A DNA stretch of 64,000 nt from Stomoxys calcitrans (lineage: Eukaryota > Arthropoda > Insecta > Diptera > Muscidae), in NCBI RefSeq assembly GCF_963082655.1, contig NC_081552.1, positions 129,347,765-129,411,764 of the forward strand. The letters are read 5' to 3'. The position numbers and the translations under genes were made by a program. Below the pieces are notes generated by a model. That model did not search any database and had not been told where the DNA came from. It worked only from the letters and a program-made list of their open reading frames with translations. Of this stretch, positions 21,406-33,306 are shown piece by piece; the stretch's first letter is position 1, and each line of letters begins with the position of its first letter.

Positions 21406-21694
21406 TAAATGTTCGTGTTCGGCGGAACATTTCGTATGTTGACGAAGGATAAGTAACATCTACATCGTATAGGAAAATACCAATTGCCGACCAAGGGAGT
21501 ACATATATATGTAGTGTTCGTTAGATAAAACGGATTCTAAGTAGACGAGGGGTGAGCAAGCGAGGGATGGCGACTAACTATGGACTGGCAAATGGAATTT
21601 TTCACGTTACAGAACTAGGGACCTGCTCCTGTGGTATCACTATAGACGAAAACGTCAAATAAGTCCGATGGCAGACTGTCACATAAACGTTACA

Positions 21695-22655
21695 TAACCA
21701 TTATATTATCATTGAGTTTTTTTTAATGTTTAAAAAAAGTAATAGGGAAAAGCATATGTTTTCAACTGCAAACATTGTACCGCTTCTTATCCAAACACCA
21801 ATATTCCAAATCTGAGGATGCAAACATTCAATTTCACATTTCTTAAAATTTAATTCCATTTCAATACAGTAATTTTCTTGCCAGTGATTATATACTTCTC
21901 TATACACTTGGAGGTTTCACTATCATATAATAGCTCAGATCGGTTTGACTGAATTTTGCTGCCAAACTCAAACCAATGCCAGAAAATATTGTAAAATTTC
22001 CATGCAAATGAATATTCTGCAACTATGTATATTCACAAACCAACAGACATTCATGCTTTGGTTGTCGACACGAATTTGCGTTGACGCGTTGCTTGTGATG
22101 GGCTCTGCCAAACATTAGCTCCGGGTTATTCGTGATTGTTAAATACGCCTCTGGCCATCAGGAAGGTTTCGAAGAAAATGTATATTTGTAATCGAAATGC
22201 AGCAAAAAAATACAATTCATATAATACCACACTGATTTTTGATACATCCTGGCGTTTTCATACTCGTAAAAAGCATAGAACTGCAATCCGCCGGTGATAT
22301 GTTCTACTATTTTAATGTTGTCAAGTACTCCTGTCTTTAAAAAAGTGCTTCCTAACCAAAAAATACTGGCAATAATGACTGTTTCATAACTATCTTCCAT
22401 TAATGCAGCACAACATGCTAAGATAGCACCAAATTTGATTTGTTTAAATATACACTCAACGAAATTTTTTATTCAATATGCAGAAAATTTTGCTTTTTTG
22501 TCCGCTGCAAATGGGAAAGCAAATATATTACTGCTGCACTGACAAACAATGCTATTATAGCAATCCTTATATGTTGTTTCAGTAAATTAATTATTGACTT
22601 TACCTAAATTCATTGTTTTAATGTTTAACAAATTCGAGCATCGAAAGGTACAATT
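21695..22655. other. Unassigned region with one odd minus-strand frame
   Basis: No repeat terminus is recognised. The best frame runs on the minus strand from about 22466 to 22158. It is Ile/Phe/Tyr-rich and hydrophobic (FKQIKFGAILACCAAL, IIASIFWLGSTF), like part of a membrane protein or a chemoreceptor exon. There is no supporting splice pattern, and I do not recognise a family. A second minus-strand frame at 21907-21701 is similarly weak. Confidence 0.3.
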
Positions 22656-22735
22656 CAACCATAAATGCGATCTATAGTGGAGCATATAAGATTTGGCCCG
22701 ACTGAGCTTACCGCGTTTTTACTTCCTTTCATCAA
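22656..22735 (+). repeat. DINE right-end fragment
   Basis: 'aaatgcgatctatagtggag', 'catataagatttggcccgac' and 'gcgtttttacttcc' are a decayed subfamily 1 right end without internal units. Confidence 0.65.
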
Positions 22736-22752
22736 TTTGTATTTCTAGTACT

Positions 22753-23375
22753 AACAAGTTAAAGTGTGCTAAGTTCGGCCGGGCCGAATCTTGGGAGCCC
22801 ACCACTATGGATTCTGCTATAGTATACAAAGTAAATTTAGTTGAAGGACATAATTTTATTTTACATACCAAACTTCTGTCAAACCAGCAACATTTAAAGC
22901 TTTTAGGAATCGAGCAAGGATGATCGCGAGACCGGTTTACAAGGGTGCCATATCAGGTTATAGACTCATTTGGACCGTATTTCGCACAGCTATTTAATGT
23001 CATAACAGAATACCACATACCGCAAAATTTCAGCCAAATCGGACAACAATTGCGGCTTGTAAGGGCTCAAGAAGTCAAATCGGGAGATCGGTTCATATGG
23101 GAGTTACACCAGGATATAGACCGTACTTAGTACAGTTGTTGGAAGCAGTAAGAAAATGCAAAATTTCAGCCAAAGCGGACAAATATTGCGGCTTGTAAGG
23201 GCTCAAGAAGTAAAATTGGGAGATCGGTTTATATGGGAGCTATAAAAGGTTATAGATCGATTTAACCCGCCTTCGCACTGTTGTTGAAAATCTTAATAGA
23301 ACACTACATACAAAATGTCAGCCAAATCGGACTAAAATTGTGGCTTCCAGGGGTTGGGGGGAGAATTGGAATATT
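22753..23375 (-). mobile_element. DINE element (subfamily 3), 3'-truncated
   Basis: It begins aacaagttaaagtgtgctaa, with the palindrome TTCGGCCGGGCCGAA and the subfamily-3 leader 'ttgggagcccaccactatgg'. About three units follow ('gatcggttcatatgggag', 'agggctcaagaagtcaaatc'). The core and TATACCC end are missing; the element fades at about 23375. Confidence 0.8.
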
Positions 23376-23895
23376 TTATTAAGTAGGGACAGGCTATGAA
23401 AATATACAATGCATCTATCGAGTGCGTCTCTAGCCGAATGTCGGGGGTTCGTTGTTATCTACAATACCAGCTTAAACCCCATTACTTCGAGATGGAACCC
23501 ATATCTGGCAATTATCTGTTCTATATTCATTGTGTCTGTGTCCAGACCTCAGAATTCTTATTGCACTCCGATGCGGCCAGGTCCATCTTCTTTCTGTGCA
23601 GTACTTGTTCAGAGTATCACATAAGCACCACCCAGTCTCTCTCGTTCTTGTTCGGTTAGATGATATAACCCTAAGAGCCACAATTCTCTGTACCGTTTGT
23701 AGTGTCTGGTCCCATATTTCTCTTCCTTATAGGAAATACTACCACATGTTTTCATTAAGAGTCTGTACCTACTCGGGAGAGGTTCAACTACATTTGTCAC
23801 ATCAATCGCAGTTATCTCAGCGCTATTTCGTCTATCTACGAAATTTTTTGGAGCAGCAACTCCGTCTTGTCCATCGTTCTCTGCCCTGTCGTAGT
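23376..23895. other. Unassigned, moderately GC-balanced region
   Basis: Both strands keep fairly long frames (plus 23530-24090, minus 23923-23609). The minus-strand frame reads GQDGVAAPKNFVDRRNSAEI and later YREVWLLG-like text, which looks more protein-like than the plus frame. I do not recognise a family. Since LINE sequence follows directly, a retroelement fragment is likely. Confidence 0.3.
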
Positions 23896-24080
23896 GCAAG
23901 TTGCAATAAAGGTAATAGACCAACCTTTATAACCAGGAACAGGCAGGAGGTGCTAGATGTTACTATTGTATCAGAAAATATCAACGGAAGAATATGTGAC
24001 TGGGAAGTCTTGGACGAAACCAGCTTCTCTGATCGTCGTTACATGAGCTTCAGTATTTGCCAAATACGGAAAAAGGAGTT
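23896..24080 (+). pseudogene. LOA-like LINE (second family), endonuclease fragment
   Basis: The frame encodes GNRPTFITRNRQEVLDVTIV and then WEVLDETSFSDRRYMSFSI. This is the C-terminal part of an apurinic-type endonuclease of R1/LOA LINEs, with the SDH motif changed to SDR, so a catalytic histidine is lost. The same segment begins the LINE at 36655. The flanks on both sides are unrelated, so this is a small fragment. Confidence 0.75.
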
Positions 24081-24462
24081 TCCACTATAGAAAAGGCAGT
24101 TTGAAATTTCACCACGCATCCCAGGAGCGGAAAGAGGTGAAGAACATGCCTATGCATATGGCTGCAAAGATGTTATGCACCTCCCATTGCTGGACATACG
24201 CCAGGACAACGCCCTGCCAAATATGTCCATTTACGAGGCGTTCAAAAACAGTGTTCTCAACTGGCCTTCAACAGCACCAATTGCAGTAGGCCTGCTGTTA
24301 AAGTTTGTTTATTCAGCACTGTTTCTGCAGTACTCCCGCCAGCGGTATTTGAACTCAGGCCTTTCCAATGCAAAGCGAATATTCTATCAACTCAGCCACC
24401 ACACAATGAATGTAATGAACGGCAAAAGGTTTACAGATAGCAAAACGTGAAACAGTAACACA
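24081..24462. other. Unassigned short frames
   Basis: Two overlapping plus-strand frames (24101-24289 and 24175-24450) show no recognisable domain. The second (LPNMSIYEAFKNSVLNW) has a protein-like composition but no homologue I can name. It lies between a LINE fragment and an AT-rich repeat. Confidence 0.3.
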
Positions 24463-25885
24463 GGGAAGTAGCCAGGGTGTCCTCGGGTCCGAATCTCCAC
24501 CAAAATGATTTTGTCTAAAGAAAATATTTAAATTTCACCTACTCTAAATTGTAGTAACATTTTTTTAAATGACAAAATATCATATTTATAATATTCTACA
24601 AAGACAACATTTTGCTAAGGCCGGGGCCAGTCTTAAAATTATTTTTGGTAAGGACAAAATTATAATAAAATTCTAAGTAAAAACGATTTTTTTTCTCAAC
24701 AACTTTTAAGAAATTTTTCTAGACAAAATTTCAGCGTGACATTCTCTTAAGAAAAAACTTCAGCAAGGTCTCGAAATTATTTTTTAAAGACAAAATTTCT
24801 TGAAAAATTTTGTTAGACCAGATTTTAATTACATTTTTTTTAAACACTAAACTTAAATGATTTTTTAGGGCTAATTTCAGCGAAAAACTCTCTAAATGCA
24901 ACCTAACCTCGAGATTATTTTTTAAAGCCAAAATTTCAATAACATATTGCATAAACATTTTAAAGTCTTTTTATTATGCTTATCTGTCTCACATAACATT
25001 ATCCTGAATTTTTTTTCTGTAGGCAAATTTCAATAAATATTTTTAAATACAAAATTTTAACGCATTACGTCTAACCCTTGATTCCGTTGTCTGATTTTGA
25101 TGAAATTTTGTGTATTCATAATTTAGAGAATTTATATTGACGTAACAATTTTTTTAAATATTTTGAATTTAAAAAATTTTTAAGATAAAAAAATCTTAAA
25201 TTTCCTTATCCCCTACAACAACAAAAAAACATTTTCTTAATATATTATGATAATTAAGCGAAGAATGCTGGATTTTTAATGATTTTGGCATAAAAACATG
25301 CAACATGCCATTAAAACAGATTCCAGAAATCTCACTCCTAAGAATTGTGGGAAATTTTTTCGTTTGATTTTTGGGATATAAAAAATTGCCGACTTTCGCC
25401 AATCCATTTTTCTCCCAAAACATGACGGAAAAAATTGTTGTAACTGGTTTCAGTCGTTCACTTTCCGCGAATCCCGACTTCATTACCTCCTACCTAACTC
25501 GAGCTACGATTTTGCTAAAGCTTTGCTCTATTCTTGGTTATTTTTCGTCGTTAATGGGTTAATGCAAATTTTTTAAAACATTAATCGTAATGTAATTTTT
25601 TCAAGAGATAAAATTTGTGCAATTGTTTTAAACGAAAACTTATTAAAAGTTTCATTAAGCCAAAATCTTCATGTCTTCTTCTTGCCAAAAATTTTTTTTA
25701 TAAAATTGTCCCGAAAAACAAACATTTAACAAAAAATTTTCCGAGACATATTTTTTTATATGAATTTTCTCTTAATTCTCGTGCACTGCTCATTAATTAG
25801 TGAGTAGGTGGAAGCATGTAATTTTTTGGTGGCAAAGCAGTCTGACGAGGCCCTCGGCAAAGGCCGAAATCATTGCAGCCCGCCC
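24463..25885 (+). repeat. AT-rich degenerate repeat, second copy
   Basis: It begins 'cagggaagtagccagggtgt', like the copy at 7486, and repeats 'tctaaagaaaatatttaaat'-type units. It closes with a GC-richer end near 25885 (gcagcccgccccttgatac). The minus-strand frames in it are AT-biased noise. Between about 25065 and 25560 there is a block without the repeat unit that may be a separate insertion. Confidence 0.5.
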
Positions 25886-26444
25886 CTTGATACATTTAAC
25901 ACACCACAAATGTTGAGATTCTTTAAAGTGTTTTTGTTGTTTTATTTTGAAATAGAAGCAAGAAATAAAAACACATTGGTCTAAGCTGGTTAAACCAACA
26001 ACAAAATGAAATTTTATATGTAGAAAAAAAAAATATTTAAAAATGTCTTTAAATGAAATATTTTGCTTGTTAGTCTGAAAAACGTTTCCAAAGAATAATT
26101 AGTGATATTAAATTATAAATAATATGAGTAACATCAGCAACGAAATGAAAAATTTCAAGGACCAGGAAACACAATTTTAAAACCCTGAAATAATCATCCA
26201 GATTAATTTGTATTTTAAAATAATTACTTCAAATAAAACCATTTCGTTTTTTTTCTTGGAATTACATAATTCACAATACAGTATTTAAGGCGATTGATAC
26301 GAATCTCATAGTGATTGAGGGACAAAAATTCTGGTAGAATTTCTTTAGTTTTCTTGGCATCGACCGTAGATTTGAGCACAGTAAAATATTATTTAAAACA
26401 TTTTACAATTAGCTTTTTGAACTTTTGATTTTCTTCGAAGAAAA
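25886..26444. other. AT-rich spacer
   Basis: I see no gene, terminus or tandem structure here. Confidence 0.4.
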
Positions 26445-29425
26445 TCTTATATATAAAAATCAATTTGTGTTTGTTTGTAAGTTTGTGTGTTCCTTATAGA
26501 CTCAGAAACGGCTGAAGCGATTTTCATGAAATTTTCACAGATGGTGCATAAAGACCCCGTGGTGAAAATAGGGCACTACATTTTTATACCCTCCACCATA
26601 AGATGGGGGGTATACTAATTTCGCCATTCTGTTTGTAACTACTCGAAATATTCGTCTGAGACCCCATAAAGTATATATATTCTTAATCGTCGCGACATTT
26701 TATGTCGATCTACCCATGTCCGTCCGTCTGTCTGTCGAAAGCACGCTAACTTCCGAAGGAGTAAAGCTAGCCGCTTGAAATTTTGCACAAATACTTCTTA
26801 ATAGTGTAGGTCGGTTGCTATTGTAAATGGGCCATATCGGTCCATGTTTCGATATAGCTGCCGTATAAACCGTGTTTCGTTAAGATATCCAACAACTGTG
26901 CCAAGTATGGTTCAAATAGGTCCATAACCTGATATAGCTGCCATATAAACCGATCTGGAGATCTTGACTTCTTGAGCACCTAGAGGAAGCAATTCTTATC
27001 CGATTTGAATGAATTTTGGCACGACGTGTTTTGTTATAATATCCAACAACTGTGCTAAATATGGTTCAAATCGGTCTATAACCTGGTATAGCTGTCATAT
27101 AAACCGATCTTGGGTCTTGATTTCTTCAGCCTCTAGAGTGCGCAATTCTTATCCGATTTGGATGCATTTTTGCACGAAGTGTTTTGTTATGATATCCAAC
27201 AACTGTGCCAAGTGTGGTTAAAATCGGTTTATAACCTGATATAGCTGCCATATAAACAGATCTGGGGACTTAACTTCTTCAGCTTCTAGAGGGCGCCATT
27301 CCTATCCGATTTGGTTGAAAATTTTCATGAAGTATTTTATTCTTACTTTCAACAACTGTGTCAAAGAAGGTTCAAATCGGTTCATAACCTGATATAGCTG
27401 CCATATAAACCGATCTGGGATCTTGACTTCTTGAGCCTCTAGAGGTCGCAATTATTTTCCGATTTGCCTACAATTTTGTACTACAGATCCTCTCATGACC
27501 ATCAACATACGTGTTTATTATGATCTGAATCGGTCTATAGCCCGATACAGCTCCCATATAAATCGATCCCTCTATTTTACTTCTCGAGCCCCCAAAGGAC
27601 GCAATTCTTATTCGAATTGGCTGACATTTTACACAGATCTGCAACATATAATTTAATTGTGGTGCTAACCGCACCATATCTTGATATCGCTCTAACAACA
27701 GAGCAAATCTTTTCTTATATCCTTTTTTGGCCTAAGAAGAGATGCCGGGATAAGAACTCGACAAATGGGATCCATGGTGGAGGGTATATAAGATTCGGCC
27801 CGGCCGAACTTAGCACGCTTTTACTTGTTTGATATATGAAGGGGGGCGGACCCTAATTCTCAGAAACGCCAGATCTCGGAGATGGGTGGTGCGATTTAAG
27901 CGAAATTTTGTGTGCTCTCATATAGTACTCTAAAAATAAAAATTTGGCATCCAAATTTCAGATGGGGTACCTAGGGGGGGCGGCCCCACCCTAAAACCTA
28001 CCAAACATATATTTAGACCAATCACGACAATATGGGACTCAAATGAAAGGTATTGAGGATAAGAAAATATATCTGATATCCAATTGTCGGACCAAGTGTT
28101 AGGGGGACCCCAACCCCAAAACACCCCTAAATCGGACATATTTACCGACCATGGCAATATGGGACTCAAATAAAAGGTATTTGCGAGTAGAATACGAATC
28201 TGATATCTAAATGTAGGACCACTTTTCTGGGGGTCCACCCCTTTCCCAAAACACCCACCAAACAGGACTTATTTACTGACCATGGGAATATGGGGCTTAA
28301 ATAAAAGGTATTTTAATGTAGAATACGAATCTGATATCAAAATGTGGGACCAAGTGTTTGGGGGGCCGCCTCTCACCAAAAACATCCCCCAAAGGTGACA
28401 AATTTACGACCATAGCAATATGGGTATCAAATGAAAGGTCTTCGGGAGTAAAGCACGATAGTAAGTATAGTAAGTATTTGGAGACTATTGCAATATGAGT
28501 GGAACACCAATCCGATATATATTTTCAAGGCCAACCCACTGAGTGGCCGTCCATCCCCCAAAACACCCCCCAAGCCGGTCATGTTTGCCGACTATGGAAA
28601 TATGGGGCTCAAATTAAAGGTATGTGGGAGTAGACCACATTTCTGATATTAACATTAGGGGCCAACAGTCTAGCGGACGTCTCACCACCATAACAACCCC
28701 CAAATAGGACGTATTTGCTCACCAAGACAATTTGGGTCTTAAAGAGAGTGGAACTAAATATTCATAGTTTTTAGGGCCAATACCCCAAACCGGACATTAT
28801 TGCTGACTTTTGCAATAAGGAGTTTAAATGAGATTAGAAAACGAATTTAATATCCAATTTTGAGGCCAATGGCAATACGGGGTTCAAATAAATGATATAT
28901 ATGTGGAGCTTAAATGAAAGGTATTGAGGGGTAAAGCAAGAATTGATACCCATTTTCAGGACCAATTTTCTGGGGGTCTACCCCTTTCCCAAAATACCCC
29001 ACAAACAGCAATTGTTTTGTGACCATCGCAATATGTGGCTCAAATGAAAGGTATTTGGGAGTAGAATACGAATTTGATATCCAAATTTATGACCATGTAT
29101 TTAGGGCATCACCCCTTTACCAAAACACCCCCAAGGGGAAAAACCTTTCGACCATGCCAATTTGTGGCTCAAATGAAAGGTATTTGGATTAGAAACCTAT
29201 TTTGGGGCCATGTGTTTGGAGAACGCCTCATTCTGTAAACTCCTCTAAAGCCAATGGCAATATGGGGTTTAAATAAATGGTACATGAGACAAGAGCACGA
29301 TGCTGATATTTTTTCAGGGCCATGTATCTTGGGGACCACCTCTCCCCCGAAAACACCACTAAATCAGACATCATGAGAATATCGGGTTGAAATGAAGTAT
29401 TTTAAGAATGGAGTACACCTTACAA
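26445..29425 (+). mobile_element. Non-autonomous Helitron with a nested DINE
   Basis: The 5' end is TCTTATATATAAAAATCAAT after AAAA, then (GTTT)n-like sequence and the conserved 'agactcagaaacggctgaag' block. At 26581 a complete DINE interrupts it. From 27830 the Helitron resumes with 'ggggggcggaccctaattct' and about twelve internal units. It ends near 29425 inside the unit that in the 216-2339 copy lies shortly before the CTAG end, so its 3' end is lost. A TC start next to A fits Helitron insertion between A and T. Confidence 0.7.
26581..27829 (+). mobile_element. DINE-1-like element, complete, nested in Helitron
   Basis: TTTTTATACCCTCCACCAT, a snap-back, (TA)n, a core and a short GTCY tract (26719-26733) are followed by five or six subfamily-1 units, the palindrome TTCGGCCCGGCCGAA and cttttacttgttt. 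All hallmarks are present. Confidence 0.88.
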
Positions 29426-29547
29426 TCAAACTTTTGTTTGTATAAAAGTTTAATTAACATTTTATCATACGTAATGGGAATTCCCAAATGAATAAAAACA
29501 GAAAGTCTTTTTACTTCAAAACCTATTGCCTTCAAAAAGTAATAGTA
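29426..29547. other. Short AT-rich spacer
   Basis: This joins the truncated Helitron to the next DINE; no feature is seen. Confidence 0.4.
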
Positions 29548-30690
29548 AACAAGTAAAAGCTTGCTAAGTTCGGCCGTGCCGAATCATATATATACACTCC
29601 ACCATGGATCGCATTTGTCGAATTCTTTTCCCGGCATCTCTTCTTAGGCAAATAAAGGATATTAGAAAAAAATTGCTCTGCTATTAGAGCGATATCAAGA
29701 TATGGTCCGGTTTGGACCACAATTAAATTATATGTTGGAGACCTGTGTAAAATGTCAGCCAATTCGAATAAGAATTGCACCCTTTGGGGGCTCAAGAAGT
29801 AAACTAGAGAGATCGATTTATATGGGAGCTGTATCGGGCTATAAACCGATTCAGACCATAATAAAGAAGTATGTTGATGGTCATGAGAGAATCCGTCGCA
29901 CAAAATTTCAGGCAAATCGGATAATAATTGCAACATCTAGAGGCTCAAGAAGAAGATCCCAGATCAGTTTATATGGCAGCTATATCAGGTTACGAACCGA
30001 TTTGAACCTTATTTGACACAGTTGTTGAAAGTTGTTGACAAATACGTCTTCCGAAATTTCAGCCAAATCGGATAGGAATTGCGCCCTCTAGAAGCACAAG
30101 AAGTCAAGTCCCAGATCTGTTTTTATGACAGCTATATCAGGTTATAAACCGATTTGAACCATACTTGGCACAGTTGTTGGATATCATAACAAAACACGTC
30201 GTGCAAAATTTCATTCCTATTGGATAAGAATTGCGCACTCTAAAGGATCATGAAGTCAAGACCCAAGATCGGTTTATATGACAGCTATATCAGTTTATGG
30301 ACCGATTTGAACCATACTTGGCACACTTGTTAGATATCACAACTAAACACGTTGTGCAAAATTTCATTCCAATCGGATAAGAATTGCGCACTCTAGAGGC
30401 TCAAGAAGTCAAGACCCAAGATCGGCCCATTTACAATACCAACCGACCTACACTTATAAGAAGTATTTGTGCAAAATTTCAAGCGGCTAGCTCTACTCCT
30501 TCAGAAGACAGCGTGCTTTCGACAGATTGACGGACAGACGGACGGACATGGCTAGATCGACATAAAATGTCGCGACGATCAAGAATATATGTACTTTATG
30601 GGGTCTCAGACGAATATTTCGAGTAGTTACAAACAGAATAACGAAATTATTGTAGTATACCCCCATCCTATGGTGGAGGTTATAAAATAT
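29548..30690 (-). mobile_element. DINE-1-like element, complete (subfamily 1)
   Basis: The left end is aacaagtaaaagcttgctaa with a one-base-changed palindrome (TTCGGCCGTGCCGAA). It has about five units, a (GACG)n tract at 30527-30549 and an end at 'cccccatcctatggtggagg' followed by ttataaaa. 'attattgtagtatac' near 30645 is a small local change. Confidence 0.87.
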
Positions 30691-31780
30691 TAATTTTCAC
30701 TGTGAAACACGAACTTAATATTCGCCCTAAGTGAGGAAATGTTTATAGCCTACACCACTACTGTGGCACAGGGTAATATAACTTAGTAAATTTGTTTGTA
30801 ACACCCAAAAGGAAAGAGATAGACTGATTGATAAGTATTCCGATCGACTCAGAATCACCTTCTGATTCGATTTAGCTATGTCCGTCTGTCTGTCTGTCCG
30901 TCTGTCCATGTTAATTTGTGTACAAACTACAGGTCGCATCCGATCGTTTTCAAATTTAGTACATGCATGTTTTTCGGCGTAGAGACTAAGCCTATTGAAA
31001 TTGGGAAAAATCGGTTCAGATTTGGATAAAGCTCCCATATATATATTCGTCCGATTTGCAGCAATAATGCAATAAAATGGTCACTGGATTCTCTTGAAAT
31101 GTGGTAGGAACGATTTTTTCTTGACTCTCGAAATTACTAGTGAATTTCATAGAAATCGGTTCAGATTTAGATATAGCTCTCACATATATATATCGCCCGG
31201 TTTTCCTTCCTAGTGTCACTGCAACCGCATTTATTGACCAATCTTCCCAAAATTTTGTATAACGCTTTCCTCGACGACTTCCACAATATCAATAAAGTTT
31301 GCTCGAAATCGGTTTAGATTTAGATATTGCTCCCATATATATATTCGTCCGATTTTAAGAAATATTGCAATCGCTCATTTGTTATACGATTCTCTTGAAA
31401 TTGGCAGGAATGATTTTCTTATGACGTTTAATATTACTAGTGCCTTTCATAGAAATCGGTTCAGATTTAGATATAGTTGCCATGTATTTATAAAACCCGT
31501 TTTCACTTCTAGAGCCACTTCAAGCGCACTCATTGACCAATCTTCCCAACATTTTGTACAACGCTTTTGCTTCAGATTTATACAATATATAGGTCCCATG
31601 AATATGTTAGTCCGATTTTGAGAAATATTGCAGTAAAGTGCTCATTTGTTAACCTTATCGAAATTGCTCATCGAAATTTGGCAGGAAGGATTTTCCTATA
31701 ACTCTTATAGGAAGTTAATGGTGAAGGTGAATCGGTTCAGATTTAAATATAGTTGTCATATATGTTTTAAAATAATTTTA
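30691..31780 (+). mobile_element. DINE-related element (subfamily 4)
   Basis: A diverged core carries GTCTGTCTGTCTGTCCGTCT at about 30885-30907. Units marked by 'tatagctcccatatatatat' and 'cgattctcttgaaattgg' follow. The marker 'ggttcagattt' (or its variant) occurs at about 31013, 31158, 31311, 31458 and 31734; the first three spacings are 145, 153 and 147. No terminal palindrome is visible at either side. Confidence 0.6.
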
Positions 31781-32517
31781 GTCAGCAGACTTTTATCTAC
31801 GAGAGCAAGTTTTACATTACACTTACATTTGCCGCTCGGTCATTTGACATCAATTAGTGGGCAAAGAAAGAAAAAAGTTTACAACTGCTTTAACGTAGAA
31901 ATCTCGTCGTATTTCCGATTTTCGGTTCTACCACCCTTTCTTATTTTAACAGCAATAAATTAGGAAAACTTTAGGACTTATAAGGACGTGATGGAAATTA
32001 TAAGCATATACGACAATAGTTTTTACCGGACATCTTCTCCACCAACAGCGGATTTTCCATCGATTTTAGTTAAGTTCGAAAAAGAAATTAGCGACAACAT
32101 TTAAACAGAATGTAGATGGTTGTTCGTAAAAATTGCTCAAGATTTATTTTTTGAAATATTTAACTTTATAGTTGCCAGATGTTTTCAGGCTGTTTGCGCA
32201 ATATTTTATGGACATGAAAGTCGTCTAAGCCAATAGACCGCCACAAAGAATAACTTGTTGAAATCATAAAGCTAGTTTGAGAGCAAAAATGAGCGCAAAT
32301 AGAAAATGTCATCAAAATTTCGATCCTGATTTGGTGAAACTTTCACTATACAACTAAGTTATTCGCAAAAACAACCACACTTTGAGAGCTGTGAAAGGTT
32401 AGGATTGGCCTATAAATAGTGTGTTGGCCATCCGGAAAAAATGAAGCAATGAAGCAATTTTGAAAAAATGTGGGGTGCCCCCCAAATGTTGTGCGCAATC
32501 CGAATCGGGAAAAGACT
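31781..32517. other. Unassigned region
   Basis: This stretch is about 740 bp without a convincing ORF, tandem repeat or terminus. It could be host spacer or an old unrecognised element. Confidence 0.35.
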
Positions 32518-33030
32518 AACAAGTAAAAACGTGTATACGAAATAAATGTAGTTGAAGGGCAAAATTTTATTCTATATACCAAGCTTCTGTCAAACCAGTA
32601 AATATTTAAGCTTCTAAGAACCGAACAAGGATGATCGAGTGAACGGTTTACATGAAAGCTATGTTAGGCTATAAACTGCATTGGACCGTATTTGGCGCAG
32701 TTGTAGCAAGTCATAACGGAACCCCACATGCAAAATTTCAGCCAAATCGGACAAAACTTGCGGCTTGTGAGGGCTGAAGAAGTCAAATCGTGAGATCGGT
32801 TTATATGGGAGCCTACATCAATCTTAAGTCTCTGTGCGAAATATCAATCGGCTAGCTTTACGTGTTCGACCTCTATCGTGATTTCGATAGACGGACATGG
32901 TTAGATCGATTCAGAACGTCGAGACCACCAAGAATATATATAATTTATGAAGTCTTAGACGAATGTTTCGAGGAGTTACAAATGGAATGACTAGATGAGT
33001 ATACCCCCACCCTATGGTGGGTATAAAAAA
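32518..33030 (-). mobile_element. DINE element (subfamily 3), deleted
   Basis: The left end aacaagtaaaaacgtgtata lacks the GC palindrome but continues with the subfamily-3 leader ('gttgaagggcaaaattttat', 'aagcttctgtcaaaccagta'). One or two units, a core with a reduced GACG tract and an end at 'ccaccctatggtgggtataa' follow. Confidence 0.78.
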
Positions 33031-33089
33031 CGCCTTGCAAATGGCATTGCATATCACCTGAAGTATGCAAATTGGAAATAAAATTAAAA

Positions 33090-33225
33090 TGAAAAAAGGA
33101 GGCCCCTCGTCACTGAGCATATATTTGAATCGGACAGCACACATTGATATGTGAGAAGTTTGCCCCTGTTCCTTAATGGAATGTTCATGGACAAATTTGC
33201 AATTGCGGGTAAAAAAAACTGCAAG
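33090..33225 (+). repeat. 3' fragment of the tRNA-derived SINE
   Basis: 'ggaggcccctcgtcactgag', 'gaatcggacagcacacattg' and 'gagaagtttgcccctgttcc' match the tail of the SINE copy at 58290-58560 (which has 'gaatcggaaagcactcatgg' and 'gagaagtatgcccctgctaa'). The tRNA-like head is missing. Confidence 0.65.
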
Positions 33226-33306
33226 GAAAAACGACATTAATGAAATTCATTAATGTTGAAAAAATTTTAAAAATTTTAAATTTAAAAAAGAAAATGTAAA
33301 TACAAT
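33226..33306. other. Short AT-rich spacer
   Basis: It separates the SINE tail from the next Helitron and contains a run of AAATTTTAAAAATTTTAAAT character. Confidence 0.4.

Larger units (their letters stand above)
20766..21694 (-). mobile_element. LTR retrotransposon 5' end, truncated
   Basis: On the minus strand, a putative LTR (21694 to 20978) starts tgtaacg and ends cgctaca, an imperfect terminal inverted pair. Two bases later comes TGGCGCCCGAGCAGGAAC, a good primer-binding-site candidate complementary to a tRNA 3' end (CCA). A short gag-like frame follows and the element is lost at about 20766. With only one LTR visible, the LTR length (about 717 bp including a 192-bp MITE) is inferred from the inverted ends, not from an LTR pair. 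Confidence 0.6.

Noticed and set aside
25196..25483. Minus-strand frame MKSGFAESERLKPVTTIF as a gene
   Set aside because: It lies within or beside an AT-rich degenerate repeat, has no domain and no plausible context.
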